64,000 nucleotides of DNA from Segatella baroniae DSM 16972 = JCM 13447 (GCF_000426585.1 NZ_AUFQ01000002.1:186001-250000), one strand, 5' to 3'. Positions 11,161-20,450 are shown, counted from the stretch's first letter. The notes: generated by a model from the sequence alone, not told the origin. Numbers and translations are program-made.

Positions 11161-11239
11161 CAGCGTGTTTCCACCACCCATGTCAAGCCCCTTTCTCGCT
11201 TTCTCCCACCAACTATTGGGCCACATAGCTTCTTTTCAT

Positions 11240-11247
11240 TATATTTG
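11240..11247 (+). promoter_or_regulatory. -7 element for the S9 peptidase gene
   Basis: TATATTTG, ending 24 bases before the ATG at 11272. It overlaps an upstream in-frame TTG, which rules that TTG out as the start. Confidence 0.65.
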
Positions 11248-11271
11248 CAGGCAAATCATTTTTCAACCGTT

Positions 11272-14046
11272 ATGCACAAATCCCTCCTACTGCTGTTCAT
11301 CAGCCTTTCATCCTTGAACTTCGCCGTGGCGAAACCACAGGATTCCGTCGCGCAAAGCCTTCGGGGCGACGCCAAACAGAAGAAACCACTGACCCACGCG
11401 GTCTACGACGACTGGCAAACGGTCGACAAGCCGAAACTCTCCACGCACGGACGCTACGCCGCCTGGGAAGTGAATCCCCAGCAAGGGGACGGCATGCTCC
11501 GGCTGCGCGACGCCTCCGGACGCCTGATGACGCTGCCCCGGGGCCACCAGTTGCAGTTCACCGACGACGAACGGTTTGCCGTGACCCTCGTGAAACCTAC
11601 CTACGCGCAGACCCGACAGGCCAAAATCAAGAAAAAGAAGAAGGACGACATGCCGCTCGACTCGCTGGTCGTGATTCGTCTGAACGACTTCACGACACGG
11701 ATGTTTCCAAGGGTGAAGTCGTTCGACATGGCCCGACACAACAACAAGGTGGTGGCTTTCGCGCTGGGAAAGGACGACAAGGGCAAGGAAAAGAAGAAGG
11801 AAAAGAAGGACGCGGCCACCGACATGATGGTGTATTTCTTCGCCGACGACGACACGCTGCGCCTGCCCCACGCCGACAGTTACGCGATGGCCAACCACGG
11901 CCGACGGCTGGCCTACGTGGAAAAGACCGACAAGCACAAGTGCGTCATGAAGGTCGTGGACCTCGACCGTCGGCAGACGGTGGCCGTCAACGACACGACC
12001 GCCTACCTCTCGCGCCCCTCTTTCAGTTGGCAGGGTGACAAAATGCTGTTCCTGGCTTCGGCCGACACGGCCAAGACGGGCAGCAAGCACTGTGCCATCC
12101 ATGAATACAAGGTGGGCGGAAAGCCACGCACGCTGCTGCCCACGGACTACAGCGACGGTCTCGACAAGGGCTGGGGTGTCACCGAAAACAGCGCGCCTTT
12201 CTATTCACGGGACGGCAGACAGACCTTTGCGGGCATACAACCTTACGTGAATCCCGACGATACGACGAAGTATGACTTTGAAACGGCCGAGCCAAACATC
12301 TGGCGTTACGACGCCGACGAGCTGCCGCCCATGCTCAAGGCACGCATGGCCGACAACCGGAAGCAGACGATTCTCTGCGCTGTCGTGGGCGGACGGCTGG
12401 TTCAGTTGGGCCGTTCGATGTACGACCGTGTGCGGCTGGCCGACCGTGGCAACGCTTCCTACGCGCTGTCGACCGACCACACGGCGGGCAAACTGGCCGA
12501 ACAGTGGGACTTCCAAGGCCGTGTGCAGCTTTCGTTGGTCGACACCCGTGACGGCAGTCGCACGCCGATAGCCGACACGCAGCTCGAAAACGCCATCATC
12601 TCGCCCGACGGCAACCATGTGGCATGGTTCGATTTGCGGCAGCGGCAATGGCTGGCGTGGAGCCGGAAAGACCGTCAGACCCGCAATCTCACGGCCCGGC
12701 TGAAGACGGCCTTCCATGATGAGGACGAAGACCATCCCATGTTGCCCGCGCCCTACGACCGCGCTTATTTCACCACTGACAGCCGCCAGCTGCTCGTGGC
12801 TGACCGCTACGACGTCCATCTCCTGTCGGTCGACGGCAAGGACAGCCGCTGCCTGACCCGCGGAACGGGTCGGCGCGACAGCCTTCAGTATCGTTATGTC
12901 AACCTGCCACGTCCCGACGACATCGAGGGAGTGGACTTGAAACGACCCATCTGGCTGCAAATGTTCAACTATCGGGACAAGACGCAGGGCTACGCCACGA
13001 CCGACTTGCGGGCCAACCTGCACGTCGTCGACGCAGGGCCTCACAGCTATGGCGCGCTCACTACAGCCGATTCGGCCCCGGTATGCCTATATAGGAAAGG
13101 TGACTTCGCCCACCCGATGGACCTCTACATGCGCACTGACACGACGCTCCGATTGTCTTTCATCAACCCTCAGCAGCAGGATTACCTCTGGGGCACGGCC
13201 GAACTCCATCGCTGGAAGGCCTTCGACGGCACGCCACTCGACGGCCTTCTCTACAAGCCCGAGGGCTTCGACCCCAGCAAGAAGTACCCCGTGATGATCT
13301 ATTTCTACGAGCGGCGCAGCGAAAGCCTCTACACCTACTACTCGCCGGCCCCCAGCCGCTCGATCGTCAACATACCGTATTTCGTGAGCAACGGCTATGT
13401 GGTGTTCGTTCCGGACATCGTCTACCGCCCCGGACATCCCGGAGAGTCGGCCTACAACTGCATCGTGAGCGGTGCCGAGTCGTTGACGAAACTGCCGTGG
13501 GTCGACGCCGCCCACATGGCCATCCAGGGACAGAGCTGGGGCGGCTATCAGGTGGCCTACCTCGTGACCCGCACCAACATGTTTGCCGCTGCAGGCGCGG
13601 GCGCTCCCGTCAGCAATATGACGAGTGCCTACGGCGGTATTCGCTGGGAATCGGGCATGAGTCGCCAGTTCCAATACGAGCAGACGCAGAGCCGCATCGG
13701 GCAAGACCTGTGGAAAGGATACGACCTTTACGTCGAGAACTCACCCCTCTTCGGCATTCCGAAGATACAGACGCCGTTGCTCATCACCCACAACAACGCC
13801 GACGGAGCGGTGCCCTACTACCAGGGTATCGAGATGTTCATGGGCATGCGGAGGCTCGGCAAACCGGTGTGGCTCATCGAATACGACAAGGAAGCCCACA
13901 ACCTGCGGGAACGAAAGAACGCCAAAGACCTGAGCCAACGCCTCTCCGACTTCTTCGACCATTATCTGAAAGGCGCGCCCATGCCCGATTGGATGAAGCC
14001 CGACACACCTTACATCATCAACGGTAAGGAAATAAAAAGGAAATGA
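11272..14046 (+). CDS. S9 prolyl-oligopeptidase-family peptidase, secreted
   Basis: A serine exo- or oligopeptidase of the prolyl oligopeptidase/DPP-IV clan, 924 residues. A signal peptide covers residues 1-20 (ending AVA). Most of the N-terminal 660 residues form a beta-propeller that limits substrate size, with two Lys-rich loops (around 122-128 and 168-182, KKKKKDD and KEKKKEKKD). The catalytic domain holds Ser755 in GQSWGGYQ, Asp844 in HNNADGAVP and His876 in EAHNL. It probably trims peptides in the periplasm, alongside secreted proteases such as the C10 enzyme. The start is the first ATG after the promoter. Family assignment is firm; the choice between dipeptidyl peptidase and acylaminoacyl peptidase is open. 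Confidence 0.9.
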   Translation: MHKSLLLLFISLSSLNFAVAKPQDSVAQSLRGDAKQKKPLTHAVYDDWQTVDKPKLSTHGRYAAWEVNPQQGDGMLRLRDASGRLMTLPRGHQLQFTDDERFAVTLVKPTYAQTRQAKIKKKKKDDMPLDSLVVIRLNDFTTRMFPRVKSFDMARHNNKVVAFALGKDDKGKEKKKEKKDAATDMMVYFFADDDTLRLPHADSYAMANHGRRLAYVEKTDKHKCVMKVVDLDRRQTVAVNDTTAYLSRPSFSWQGDKMLFLASADTAKTGSKHCAIHEYKVGGKPRTLLPTDYSDGLDKGWGVTENSAPFYSRDGRQTFAGIQPYVNPDDTTKYDFETAEPNIWRYDADELPPMLKARMADNRKQTILCAVVGGRLVQLGRSMYDRVRLADRGNASYALSTDHTAGKLAEQWDFQGRVQLSLVDTRDGSRTPIADTQLENAIISPDGNHVAWFDLRQRQWLAWSRKDRQTRNLTARLKTAFHDEDEDHPMLPAPYDRAYFTTDSRQLLVADRYDVHLLSVDGKDSRCLTRGTGRRDSLQYRYVNLPRPDDIEGVDLKRPIWLQMFNYRDKTQGYATTDLRANLHVVDAGPHSYGALTTADSAPVCLYRKGDFAHPMDLYMRTDTTLRLSFINPQQQDYLWGTAELHRWKAFDGTPLDGLLYKPEGFDPSKKYPVMIYFYERRSESLYTYYSPAPSRSIVNIPYFVSNGYVVFVPDIVYRPGHPGESAYNCIVSGAESLTKLPWVDAAHMAIQGQSWGGYQVAYLVTRTNMFAAAGAGAPVSNMTSAYGGIRWESGMSRQFQYEQTQSRIGQDLWKGYDLYVENSPLFGIPKIQTPLLITHNNADGAVPYYQGIEMFMGMRRLGKPVWLIEYDKEAHNLRERKNAKDLSQRLSDFFDHYLKGAPMPDWMKPDTPYIINGKEIKRK

Positions 14047-14171
14047 AGTGTGGAATGTGAAATGTGAAGTATGAAATGAGAAGTGTGGAATGTGGAGTGT
14101 GAAATGAGGAATGTGGCAATGTGGAATGAAAAACTTCACACTTCACATTTCACACTTCACACTTCACATTA
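14047..14171. repeat. Heptamer low-complexity repeat forming an inverted repeat
   Basis: The left part is GTGTGAAATGTGAAG-type sequence; the right part (14131-14168) is about five CTTCACA heptamers, so the two halves are largely complementary. It fills the gap between the converging S9 peptidase and glnN genes and could terminate both. Related words form the arms of the 7629-7799 element and occur near 35370. Confidence 0.75.
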
Positions 14172-16361
14172 TCATCTGATGAACAACAGTTCCCTATACT
14201 TGGGCAACGTCCAGAGTTCATCGGCCACGATGAGTTCCAACTTGTCTATCTGATAGCGCACCCTGTCCATCTTCGGAATCACCGTGTCGTGGTAGGCGAC
14301 GGCCTTCTCGCGCTCGTTCTGAATCCTGTTGGCCACTTTGCGGGCGTCGACAAGCTCCTCTATGCCCGTCTCTATCAGCTGGGTGCGCTCCGCAATCTCA
14401 CGGATGATCTTCACGTTGCGGGCCGTCAGGGCCTTGCCCTCTTCCCTTCCGAAGACATTGAACATGCCTTCCACGTTCTTGGCCAGCCTGCTTTGGTAGT
14501 GCGTGGCCACTGGAATGATGTGGTTCATGCTCAAGTCGCCCATCACGCGGGCCTCTATCTGAATCTTCTTGGTGTACGTTTCCCACTTCACCTCGTTGCG
14601 GGCTTCCAGTTCACTGCGGCTCATGACGTTCATCTTCTCGAACATCCGGATGGTCTCGGGGTCGAGATAGCGGTCGAAACAGAGCGGGCACGAAGCCTCG
14701 CAGTCGAGTCCGCGGCGGGCGGCCTCGGCTTTCCACTCGTCGCTGTAGCCGTTTCCGTCGAAGCGGATGAGGCGGCAACGACGGATGTCCTCACGAATCA
14801 CGTCGATGATGGCGCTCGTCTGGTCTTCGCCGCCGGATATCAGCGCGTCCACCCGCTGCTTGAAGTCAGTCAGGGCCTCGGCCACGGCCGTGTTGAGCAC
14901 GATGAGCGCGCTGGCACAGTTGGCCTCCGAGCCCACGGCGCGGAACTCGAAGCGGTTGCCCGTGAAGGCGAACGGACTCGTCCGGTTGCGGTCGGTGTTG
15001 TCAATCATCAGTTCCGGAATCTCCGGAATGTCGAGTTTCATGCCCTTCTTGCCCACGACGTTGAAGAGTTCGTCCTTGTCCGCCTTCTCGATATGGTCGA
15101 GCAAGTCGGTCAACTGTCGGCCCAGGAACGACGAGATGATGGCCGGCGGCGCCTCGTTGGCCCCCAGTCGGTGGGCGTTCGTGGCGCTCATGATCGACGC
15201 TTTGAGCAGTCCGTTGTGCCTGTAGACGCCCATCAGCGTCTCGACGATGAAGACAACGAAGCGCAGGTTGTCCTCGGGTGTCTTGCCGGCAGCGTGCAAC
15301 AACACGCCCGTATCGGTGACAAGACTCCAGTTGTTGTGCTTGCCCGAGCCGTTGATACCGTCGAACGGCTTCTCATGGAGCAACACCCGGAAGCCGTGTT
15401 TGTGGGCCACCTTCTTCATCAAGCTCATCAACAGCATGTTGTGGTCGACCGCCAGGTTGCATTCCTCGTAGATGGGAGCCAGCTCAAACTGCCCCGGCGC
15501 CACCTCGTTGTGGCGCGTCTTGCAGGGAATGCCCAGTTCCAGGGCCTGCGTCTCCAGGTCTTTCATGAAGGCCTGGACGCGTTCCGGGATGGTGCCGAAG
15601 TAGTGGTCGTCCATCTGTTGGTTCTTGGCCGAGTCGTGCCCCATGAGCGTCCGTCCCGTCAACATGAGGTCGGGACGCGCCGAGTAGAGGCTTTCGTCCA
15701 CCAGGAAATACTCCTGTTCCCAGCCCAGGTTGGTCTGCACCTTCTTCACTTTCCTGTCGAAATAACGGCAGACGGCCGTTGCCGCCTCGCCGACGGCATG
15801 CAGCGACTTCAGCAGCGGGGCCTTGTAGTCGAGCGCTTCGCCCGTGTAGGAGATGAAGATGGTGGGTATGCAGAGCGTGTCGTCGATGATGAAGACGGGC
15901 GATGTGGGGTCCCAGGCCGAGTAGCCGCGGGCCTCGAAGGTGTTACGAATGCCGCCGTTGGGGAAGCTCGACGCGTCGGGTTCCTGCTGAACGAGCAGCT
16001 TTCCCGAGAACTCCTCTATCATTCCACCCTTCCCGTCGTGCTCGACGAAGGCGTCATGCTTCTCCGCCGTGCCCTCCGTCAGGGGCTGGAACCAGTGCGT
16101 GTAGTGCGTCACGCCGTGCTCCTCGGCCCACCGCTTCATGCCGGCGGCCACGGCGTCGGCGATGCTCCGGTCGAGCCGGCAGCCGTTGTCGATGACGTCT
16201 ATCAGTTTGTTGTAGACCTCCACCGACAGATATCGGTACATTTTCGGGCGGTTGAACACATACTTGGCAAAGTATTCGGACGGCCGTTCCTTGGGGGCGG
16301 GCACCTCCAGGGGACGCTTGCGGAACGCTTCGGCTACGACTTCAAATCTCAAGTTCGACAT
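14172..16361 (-). CDS. glnN: Glutamine synthetase type III
   Basis: Makes glutamine from glutamate, ammonium and ATP, the central ammonium-assimilation step; type III is the usual form in Bacteroides and Prevotella. The 729-residue length is typical and clearly longer than GSI. Visible features are the N-terminal GSIII domain, NLGWEQEYFLVD (an ATP/metal-site motif, about 213-224), RHNEVAPGQFELAP, and NGSGKHNNWS for substrate binding. The C-terminal 200 residues are helical (the GSIII-specific region). No signal peptide: cytosolic. It is monocistronic with its own promoter (16404-16411); no PII or ammonium transporter gene is adjacent. Confidence 0.96.
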   Translation of the reverse strand: MSNLRFEVVAEAFRKRPLEVPAPKERPSEYFAKYVFNRPKMYRYLSVEVYNKLIDVIDNGCRLDRSIADAVAAGMKRWAEEHGVTHYTHWFQPLTEGTAEKHDAFVEHDGKGGMIEEFSGKLLVQQEPDASSFPNGGIRNTFEARGYSAWDPTSPVFIIDDTLCIPTIFISYTGEALDYKAPLLKSLHAVGEAATAVCRYFDRKVKKVQTNLGWEQEYFLVDESLYSARPDLMLTGRTLMGHDSAKNQQMDDHYFGTIPERVQAFMKDLETQALELGIPCKTRHNEVAPGQFELAPIYEECNLAVDHNMLLMSLMKKVAHKHGFRVLLHEKPFDGINGSGKHNNWSLVTDTGVLLHAAGKTPEDNLRFVVFIVETLMGVYRHNGLLKASIMSATNAHRLGANEAPPAIISSFLGRQLTDLLDHIEKADKDELFNVVGKKGMKLDIPEIPELMIDNTDRNRTSPFAFTGNRFEFRAVGSEANCASALIVLNTAVAEALTDFKQRVDALISGGEDQTSAIIDVIREDIRRCRLIRFDGNGYSDEWKAEAARRGLDCEASCPLCFDRYLDPETIRMFEKMNVMSRSELEARNEVKWETYTKKIQIEARVMGDLSMNHIIPVATHYQSRLAKNVEGMFNVFGREEGKALTARNVKIIREIAERTQLIETGIEELVDARKVANRIQNEREKAVAYHDTVIPKMDRVRYQIDKLELIVADELWTLPKYRELLFIR

Positions 16362-16403
16362 GATGATGATGTTTTTGATTTACTAAAGTGGCGGTTTCGC
16401 TGG

Positions 16404-16411
16404 CAAAAATA
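16404..16411 (-). promoter_or_regulatory. -7 element for glnN
   Basis: Minus-strand TATTTTTG, about 42 bases before the glnN start. Confidence 0.6.
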
Positions 16412-16485
16412 CGAAAGAAGAGCGGCCCGAAGGCCGAAAACAAAAGAAACTCCCACGGCAGGTGAGAGCTTCTCGCTGTATTCTT

Positions 16486-16665
16486 TTACCAGAACTTGTT
16501 ATATTTCTCGCTGTATTCGAAGCCGGCCGCGGCCAACTTCTTTTCCAAATCGCGTCGGTTCACGTCCATGTCATCACACAAGGCGTCGAGCGAACGATAG
16601 TCGTCGCGCAGCAACATGTTGACGGCACTGAACAAAATCATCGGATCGTTAGGTAACTTATCCAT
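16486..16665 (-). CDS. DUF4250 family small protein
   Basis: A 59-residue cytosolic protein of unknown function starting MDKLPNDPMILFSAVNMLLRD and ending KYNKFW. The pattern (LPxDPxxLxSxxNxxLRDxYxSLDxLCDDxxV, then a short helix and GFEY) fits DUF4250, a helical domain widespread in Bacteroidetes and Firmicutes. The start is set by a purine-rich AGGAAA six bases before the ATG and a -7 element at 16693-16700. It is transcribed on the same strand as glnN but has its own promoter and lies upstream of glnN's promoter, so co-transcription is possible only by readthrough. Confidence 0.85.
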   Translation of the reverse strand: MDKLPNDPMILFSAVNMLLRDDYRSLDALCDDMDVNRRDLEKKLAAAGFEYSEKYNKFW

Positions 16666-16692
16666 TATTTTCCTTCTGTTTTAAAACGATTG

Positions 16693-16700
16693 CAAAGTTA
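16693..16700 (-). promoter_or_regulatory. -7 element for the DUF4250 gene
   Basis: Minus-strand TAACTTTG, 27 bases before the ATG at 16665. Confidence 0.65.
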
Positions 16701-16805
16701 CTTGAAATCAACGGCTTGACGAAGGAATTTAAATATTTTTCATATAAAAAGATGATTCTGTTTCGATTATCCCCCATTTCCTTTTGATTTATCTCCCAAT
16801 TGAAC

Positions 16806-16813
16806 TACCTTTG
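16806..16813 (+). promoter_or_regulatory. -7 element for the pyridoxal-kinase gene
   Basis: TACCTTTG, ending 23 bases before the ATG at 16837. Confidence 0.65.
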
Positions 16814-16836
16814 CACCGCTGACAAGTTATATCCCA

Positions 16837-17661
16837 ATGAGCAAGAAGCAGATTCTTCTGATCAACGACATGGCCGGTTACGGCAAGGTGGCCACGGCCG
16901 CCATGCTCCCCATCCTCTCTTATTTCGGCCATCCCACCTACAACCTGCCGACGGCGTTGGTTTCCAACACGCTGGACTACGGCAAGTTCAACATCCTCGA
17001 CACCACAGAATACATCAAAGGCGTGTTTCCCGTCTGGAAACAGCTGGGCTTTTCGTTCGACGCCATCGCCACCGGCTTCATCGTTTCCGAGCTTCAGGCC
17101 GGCATCATCGCCCGCTATTGCAAGCAGGAGGCCGCCAAGGGCACCGTCGTCTACGTGGACCCCATCATGGGCGACGAAGGAAAGCTCTACAACGGCGTCA
17201 CGCCGGCCACCATCCACTCGATGCGCGAAATGCTCGGCGTGGCCCACCTGTGCTATCCCAACTACACGGAGGCCTGCTATCTGACCGACCGCCCCTACCG
17301 ACCGGAGGGCGTCGGCCGCGACGAAGCCGAGAGCCTGCTGCGCCATCTGCGCAAGCTCGGCTCCAAGTCGGCCCTCATCACCAGCATACCGGTCGACGGG
17401 CAGCCATCGGTCGTGGGCTACAACCACGAAGACGACGGCTTCTTCCAACTCACCTATGACGAGATTCCCGTGCATTTCCCGGGCACGGGCGACATCTTTT
17501 CGGCTGTGCTCATCGGCCACCTGCTCGACGGCGGGCCGCTGCCGGCCAGCACCCGCAAGGCCATGGACGCCGTCTATACGTTCATCAGCCTCAACAAGGA
17601 CAACGAAGACAAGAACCGAGGCATTCCGTTGGAGCAGCACCTCGACATACTGAAACGATAA
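16837..17661 (+). CDS. Pyridoxal/pyridoxamine kinase (PdxY type)
   Basis: Phosphorylates pyridoxal or pyridoxamine with ATP in the vitamin B6 salvage route. The 274-residue ribokinase-fold protein starts with ILLINDMAGYGKVA (PdxY/PdxK N-terminus), has the substrate-loop region TALVSNTLDYG, the YVDPIMGDEG motif near 108-117 that contacts ATP/Mg, and the anion-hole sequence PGTGDIFSAVL with catalytic Asp219. No signal peptide. A hairpin follows the stop and the AspT-like transporter gene begins 65 bases further on, so partial co-transcription is possible. Other ribokinase-family kinases lack the PdxY-type N-terminus, so the assignment is fairly secure. Confidence 0.9.
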   Translation: MSKKQILLINDMAGYGKVATAAMLPILSYFGHPTYNLPTALVSNTLDYGKFNILDTTEYIKGVFPVWKQLGFSFDAIATGFIVSELQAGIIARYCKQEAAKGTVVYVDPIMGDEGKLYNGVTPATIHSMREMLGVAHLCYPNYTEACYLTDRPYRPEGVGRDEAESLLRHLRKLGSKSALITSIPVDGQPSVVGYNHEDDGFFQLTYDEIPVHFPGTGDIFSAVLIGHLLDGGPLPASTRKAMDAVYTFISLNKDNEDKNRGIPLEQHLDILKR

Positions 17662-17665
17662 TTCC

Positions 17666-17704
17666 ACGGCCGACACGGAGCCTACGGGCTTCGACGGCCG
17701 TTTT
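17666..17704 (+). terminator. Intrinsic terminator or attenuator after the kinase gene
   Basis: ACGGCCG (17666-17672) pairs with CGGCCGT (17695-17701) and is followed by TTTT. The next gene starts 23 bases later with no clear promoter between, so some readthrough seems likely. Confidence 0.6.
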
Positions 17705-17726
17705 CCGTAACCCTATCTCCTCATCT

Positions 17727-19385
17727 ATGTGGCTCGAATCCTTATTCAGCATCCATTCAGCCGTGCAGGCCGTAGCGGTCCTGTCGGCCGTCTGCACCCT
17801 GGGACTTGCCCTCGGCAAGCTCCACTATAAGGGCATATCGCTCGGCATTGCCTTTGTTTTCTTCATCGGAATCATAGGCGGTCACTACGGTTTCACGCTC
17901 GACCGCGACGTCCTTCTCTTCGCCGAGAGCTTCGGACTGTCCATGTTCGTCTACGCACTCGGCCTCTATGTAGGCCCCAACTTCTTCGGTTCGCTGCGCC
18001 ACGAGGGCATTCAGCTCAACCTGTGGGGGCTGGGCGTCATCCTCACGGGCACGCTCATGGCCATCTTTCTGTGCTATGTCTTCCCGGTGAACGTGGCCGA
18101 CATGGTGGGCATTCTCTGCGGGGCGACCACCAACACGCCTGCTTTGGGTGCCGCACAGCAGGCCTTGGAGCAGATGGGACTGCCGAGTGGACGCGCCGCT
18201 CTGGGCTGCGCCGTCACCTATCCGCTGGGCGTCGTGGGCGTCATCCTGGCCATGGTGGTCATGCGCAAGCTCTTCGTGAAGCCCATCGACCTGCACCCCC
18301 ACTCGCCGACGGACGAAGACCACACCTATGTGGGCCAGTTCGTGGCGGTCAATCCGGCCCTGGCGGGCAAGACGCTCGCCGCCATCTCGCTCATGACCCA
18401 CCGCCACTTCATCATCAGCCGCGTGTGGCGCAACGGCCAGGTCATCGTGCCCCACGCCACCACCGCGCTGCAAGTGGGCGACAACCTGCTCGTGGTGACC
18501 AACAAGGACGAAGTGCCAGCCATGGAAATCCTGTTCGGACAGAAGGTGGAAAAGGACTGGAACCGCGACCAGATAGACTGGAACGCCATCGACTCGAAGG
18601 TCGAAAGCCGGGTCATCGTCATGACAAAGACCCAGCTCAACGGCAAGAGGCTCGACCAGTTGCAGCTCCGCAGCACCTACGGCGTCAACGTGAGCCGCGT
18701 CACCCGCGGCGACATCAAGCTGCTGGCCACCGACAATCTGCGGCTGCAATACGGCGACCGCCTGACCATCGTGGGCCCGCCGGCCGACATCGACCATGTG
18801 GAGGCCTTCCTGGGCAACGCCGTGCAGACGCTGAACGAGCCCAACCTGGGCGCCATCTTCTTCGGAATGCTGCTCGGCGTGGCCGTCGGCACCATCCCCA
18901 TCGACATCCCTGGCATGACGGCCCCCGTGCGCCTGGGCATTGCCGGCGGCCCCATCATCATGGGAATCGTCATCGGCGCGCTCGGCCCCCGCGTGCATTT
19001 CATCTCCTACATGACCCGCAGCGCGGGCCTCATGCTGCGCAAGCTGGGCCTGTCGCTCTATCTGGCGTGTCTCGGAATCGACGCCGGCGGCCAGTTCTTC
19101 GAGACTGTCGTGCGCCCCGAAGGCCTGATGTGGGTGGGCATAGGCTTCGTGCTGACGGTGGTGCCGGTGCTCATCGTGGGCTGCATCGCGCTGCGATTGC
19201 ACAAGTTCGACTTCGGAACCATCTGCGGAATCCTTTGCGGCAGCATGGCCAACCCCATGGCCCTGACCTATGCCAACGACACGATAGAGGGCGACACGCC
19301 GTCCGTCAGCTACGCCACCGTCTATCCGCTGGGCATGTTCATCCGCGTGGTCATCGCCCAAGTGCTGGTCATGTTTCTGGCATAG
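17727..19385 (+). CDS. AspT/YidE/YbjL-family transporter with two RCK_C domains
   Basis: An inner-membrane antiporter-like protein of 552 residues. It has about five hydrophobic segments in residues 1-180, two consecutive soluble RCK_C (TrkA-C) domains at about 205-290 and 295-375 (AGKTLAAISLMTHRHFIISRV and NGKRLDQLQLRSTYGVNVSRV are parallel motifs, quoted in part), and six more segments to the end. The two membrane halves are internal repeats (GILCGATTNTPALGAA versus GILCGSMANPMALTYA), as in the AspT antiporter duplication. The family includes the aspartate:alanine exchanger, but most members have unknown substrates, so none is assigned. It lies in the same direction as the pyridoxal kinase gene; the tail is followed directly by a 22-bp repeat array. 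Confidence 0.85.
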   Translation: MWLESLFSIHSAVQAVAVLSAVCTLGLALGKLHYKGISLGIAFVFFIGIIGGHYGFTLDRDVLLFAESFGLSMFVYALGLYVGPNFFGSLRHEGIQLNLWGLGVILTGTLMAIFLCYVFPVNVADMVGILCGATTNTPALGAAQQALEQMGLPSGRAALGCAVTYPLGVVGVILAMVVMRKLFVKPIDLHPHSPTDEDHTYVGQFVAVNPALAGKTLAAISLMTHRHFIISRVWRNGQVIVPHATTALQVGDNLLVVTNKDEVPAMEILFGQKVEKDWNRDQIDWNAIDSKVESRVIVMTKTQLNGKRLDQLQLRSTYGVNVSRVTRGDIKLLATDNLRLQYGDRLTIVGPPADIDHVEAFLGNAVQTLNEPNLGAIFFGMLLGVAVGTIPIDIPGMTAPVRLGIAGGPIIMGIVIGALGPRVHFISYMTRSAGLMLRKLGLSLYLACLGIDAGGQFFETVVRPEGLMWVGIGFVLTVVPVLIVGCIALRLHKFDFGTICGILCGSMANPMALTYANDTIEGDTPSVSYATVYPLGMFIRVVIAQVLVMFLA

Positions 19386-19402
19386 CTGAACCACTGCATT
19401 CC

Positions 19403-19534
19403 AAAAGGGCTGCTTTTGCGTCGCAAAAGCAGCCCTTTGACTTTCCAACGGCAGCCCTTTCAGCCGCCAAAAGCTGTGCTTTGAGGTTCCAACGGCAGCC
19501 CTTTCAGCCGACAAAAGCAGTGCTTCCGGAAGGC
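19403..19534. repeat. 22-bp phased repeat array (copy B, best preserved)
   Basis: Exactly six units of 22 bp starting at 19403, 19425, 19447, 19469, 19491 and 19513. Each begins AAAA or AACG, then GCAGCCCTTT or a variant, then about 8 variable bases ending in CC or GC. The first unit is inverted in its core, so units 1-2 also make a 17-bp-arm hairpin (19404-19420 with 19422-19438) that could terminate the transporter transcript. Confidence 0.85.
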
Positions 19535-19553
19535 CGGGGCACAGCCGTTGCAA

Positions 19554-20444
19554 TCATATAATGTAGTTTTCTGTGTTGATCTCGGGCATGGCGCCTTTCT
19601 GGGTGCACACGTAGGCGCTCACCTTGACGGCCCGCTTGTGAGCTTGCTCGATGGTCTTGCCCTCCAGGATGGCCGCCGTGAAGCTGCCGGTGAACGAGTC
19701 TCCGGCGCCAACGGTGTCGGCCACTTCGACCTTCGGCGTGTCGACGAAGCTCTTCTTCTTGGGCGCGAAGACGTAACTGCCGTTCACGCCGCAGGTGAGC
19801 ACGAGCATTTTGAGGTTGTACTTGCCCAGGATGAGCCAGCACTTGTTCTCTATGTCGAGGCCGGGATAGCCGAAGAGGCGGCCGATGGTGACGAGTTCCT
19901 CGTCGTTTATCTTGAGGATGTCGCAGGCATTGAGCGAGTCGCAGATGACCTCCTTCGTATAGAAGTTCTGTCGGAGGTTGATGTCGAAGATCTTGAGGCA
20001 GTCCTCGGGCGTGGCCGCCAGGAACTTCTGGATGGTCTCCCGCGACACGGTGTTGCGCTGGGCGAGCGACCCGAAGCACACGGCGCGGGCGTGGCGGGCC
20101 ACGTTTTCCAGCTCGGGCGTGAACGGAATGTTGTCCCATGCCACGTCGGTCTTGATGTCGTAGGTGGGCACTCCTTCGTCGTCGAGCGTCACCTGCACCG
20201 TTCCCGTGGGATAGTCGACCGTCGGCATGATGTAGTGGAGTTTCTTTTGGTCGAACTCCTTGCGTGCCTGGTCGCCCAACATGTCGTTGCCCAGGGCGCT
20301 GACGGCCATGGCGTCGAAGCCGAACTGGCTGGCGTGATAGGCGAAGTTGGCGGGGGCGCCGCCCAGTTTGGAGCCTTCGGGCAGACAGTCGAACAGCGCT
20401 TCGCCCAAGCCCACTACGTATCTCTTTTGTTCTTTCTTGGTCAT
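19554..20444 (-). CDS. Fructokinase, PfkB family
   Basis: Phosphorylates fructose released from fructans, feeding it into glycolysis. The 296 residues carry the PfkB signatures: GEALFDCLP and GGAPANFAYH near the N-terminus (the sugar-binding GG motif at 28-29) and DTVGAGDSFTG at 243-253 with catalytic base Asp249. No signal peptide: cytosolic. It lies 47 bases downstream of the MFS permease gene on the same strand, and the intervening DNA is an octamer repeat tract, so the pair is probably one transcript controlled by the operator at 21803-21863. A permease-fructokinase pair next to GH32 is the same logic as in the Bacteroides thetaiotaomicron fructan locus. Strict sugar specificity is inferred from this context. 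Confidence 0.9.
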   Translation of the reverse strand: MTKKEQKRYVVGLGEALFDCLPEGSKLGGAPANFAYHASQFGFDAMAVSALGNDMLGDQARKEFDQKKLHYIMPTVDYPTGTVQVTLDDEGVPTYDIKTDVAWDNIPFTPELENVARHARAVCFGSLAQRNTVSRETIQKFLAATPEDCLKIFDINLRQNFYTKEVICDSLNACDILKINDEELVTIGRLFGYPGLDIENKCWLILGKYNLKMLVLTCGVNGSYVFAPKKKSFVDTPKVEVADTVGAGDSFTGSFTAAILEGKTIEQAHKRAVKVSAYVCTQKGAMPEINTENYII

Positions 20445-20450
20445 GACGTT

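Noticed and set aside
11245..11271. Upstream TTG as start of the S9 peptidase
   Set aside because: The TTG is part of the -7 element; the ATG at 11272 starts a clean signal peptide.
14289..16622. 777-codon open frame on the plus strand
   Set aside because: Antisense to glnN and lacking any family motif; the glnN frame explains the openness.
19403..19534. 22-bp arrays as CRISPR
   Set aside because: Repeat cores of 14 bp with 8-bp fillers are far too short, cores occur in both orientations, and no cas genes are present.
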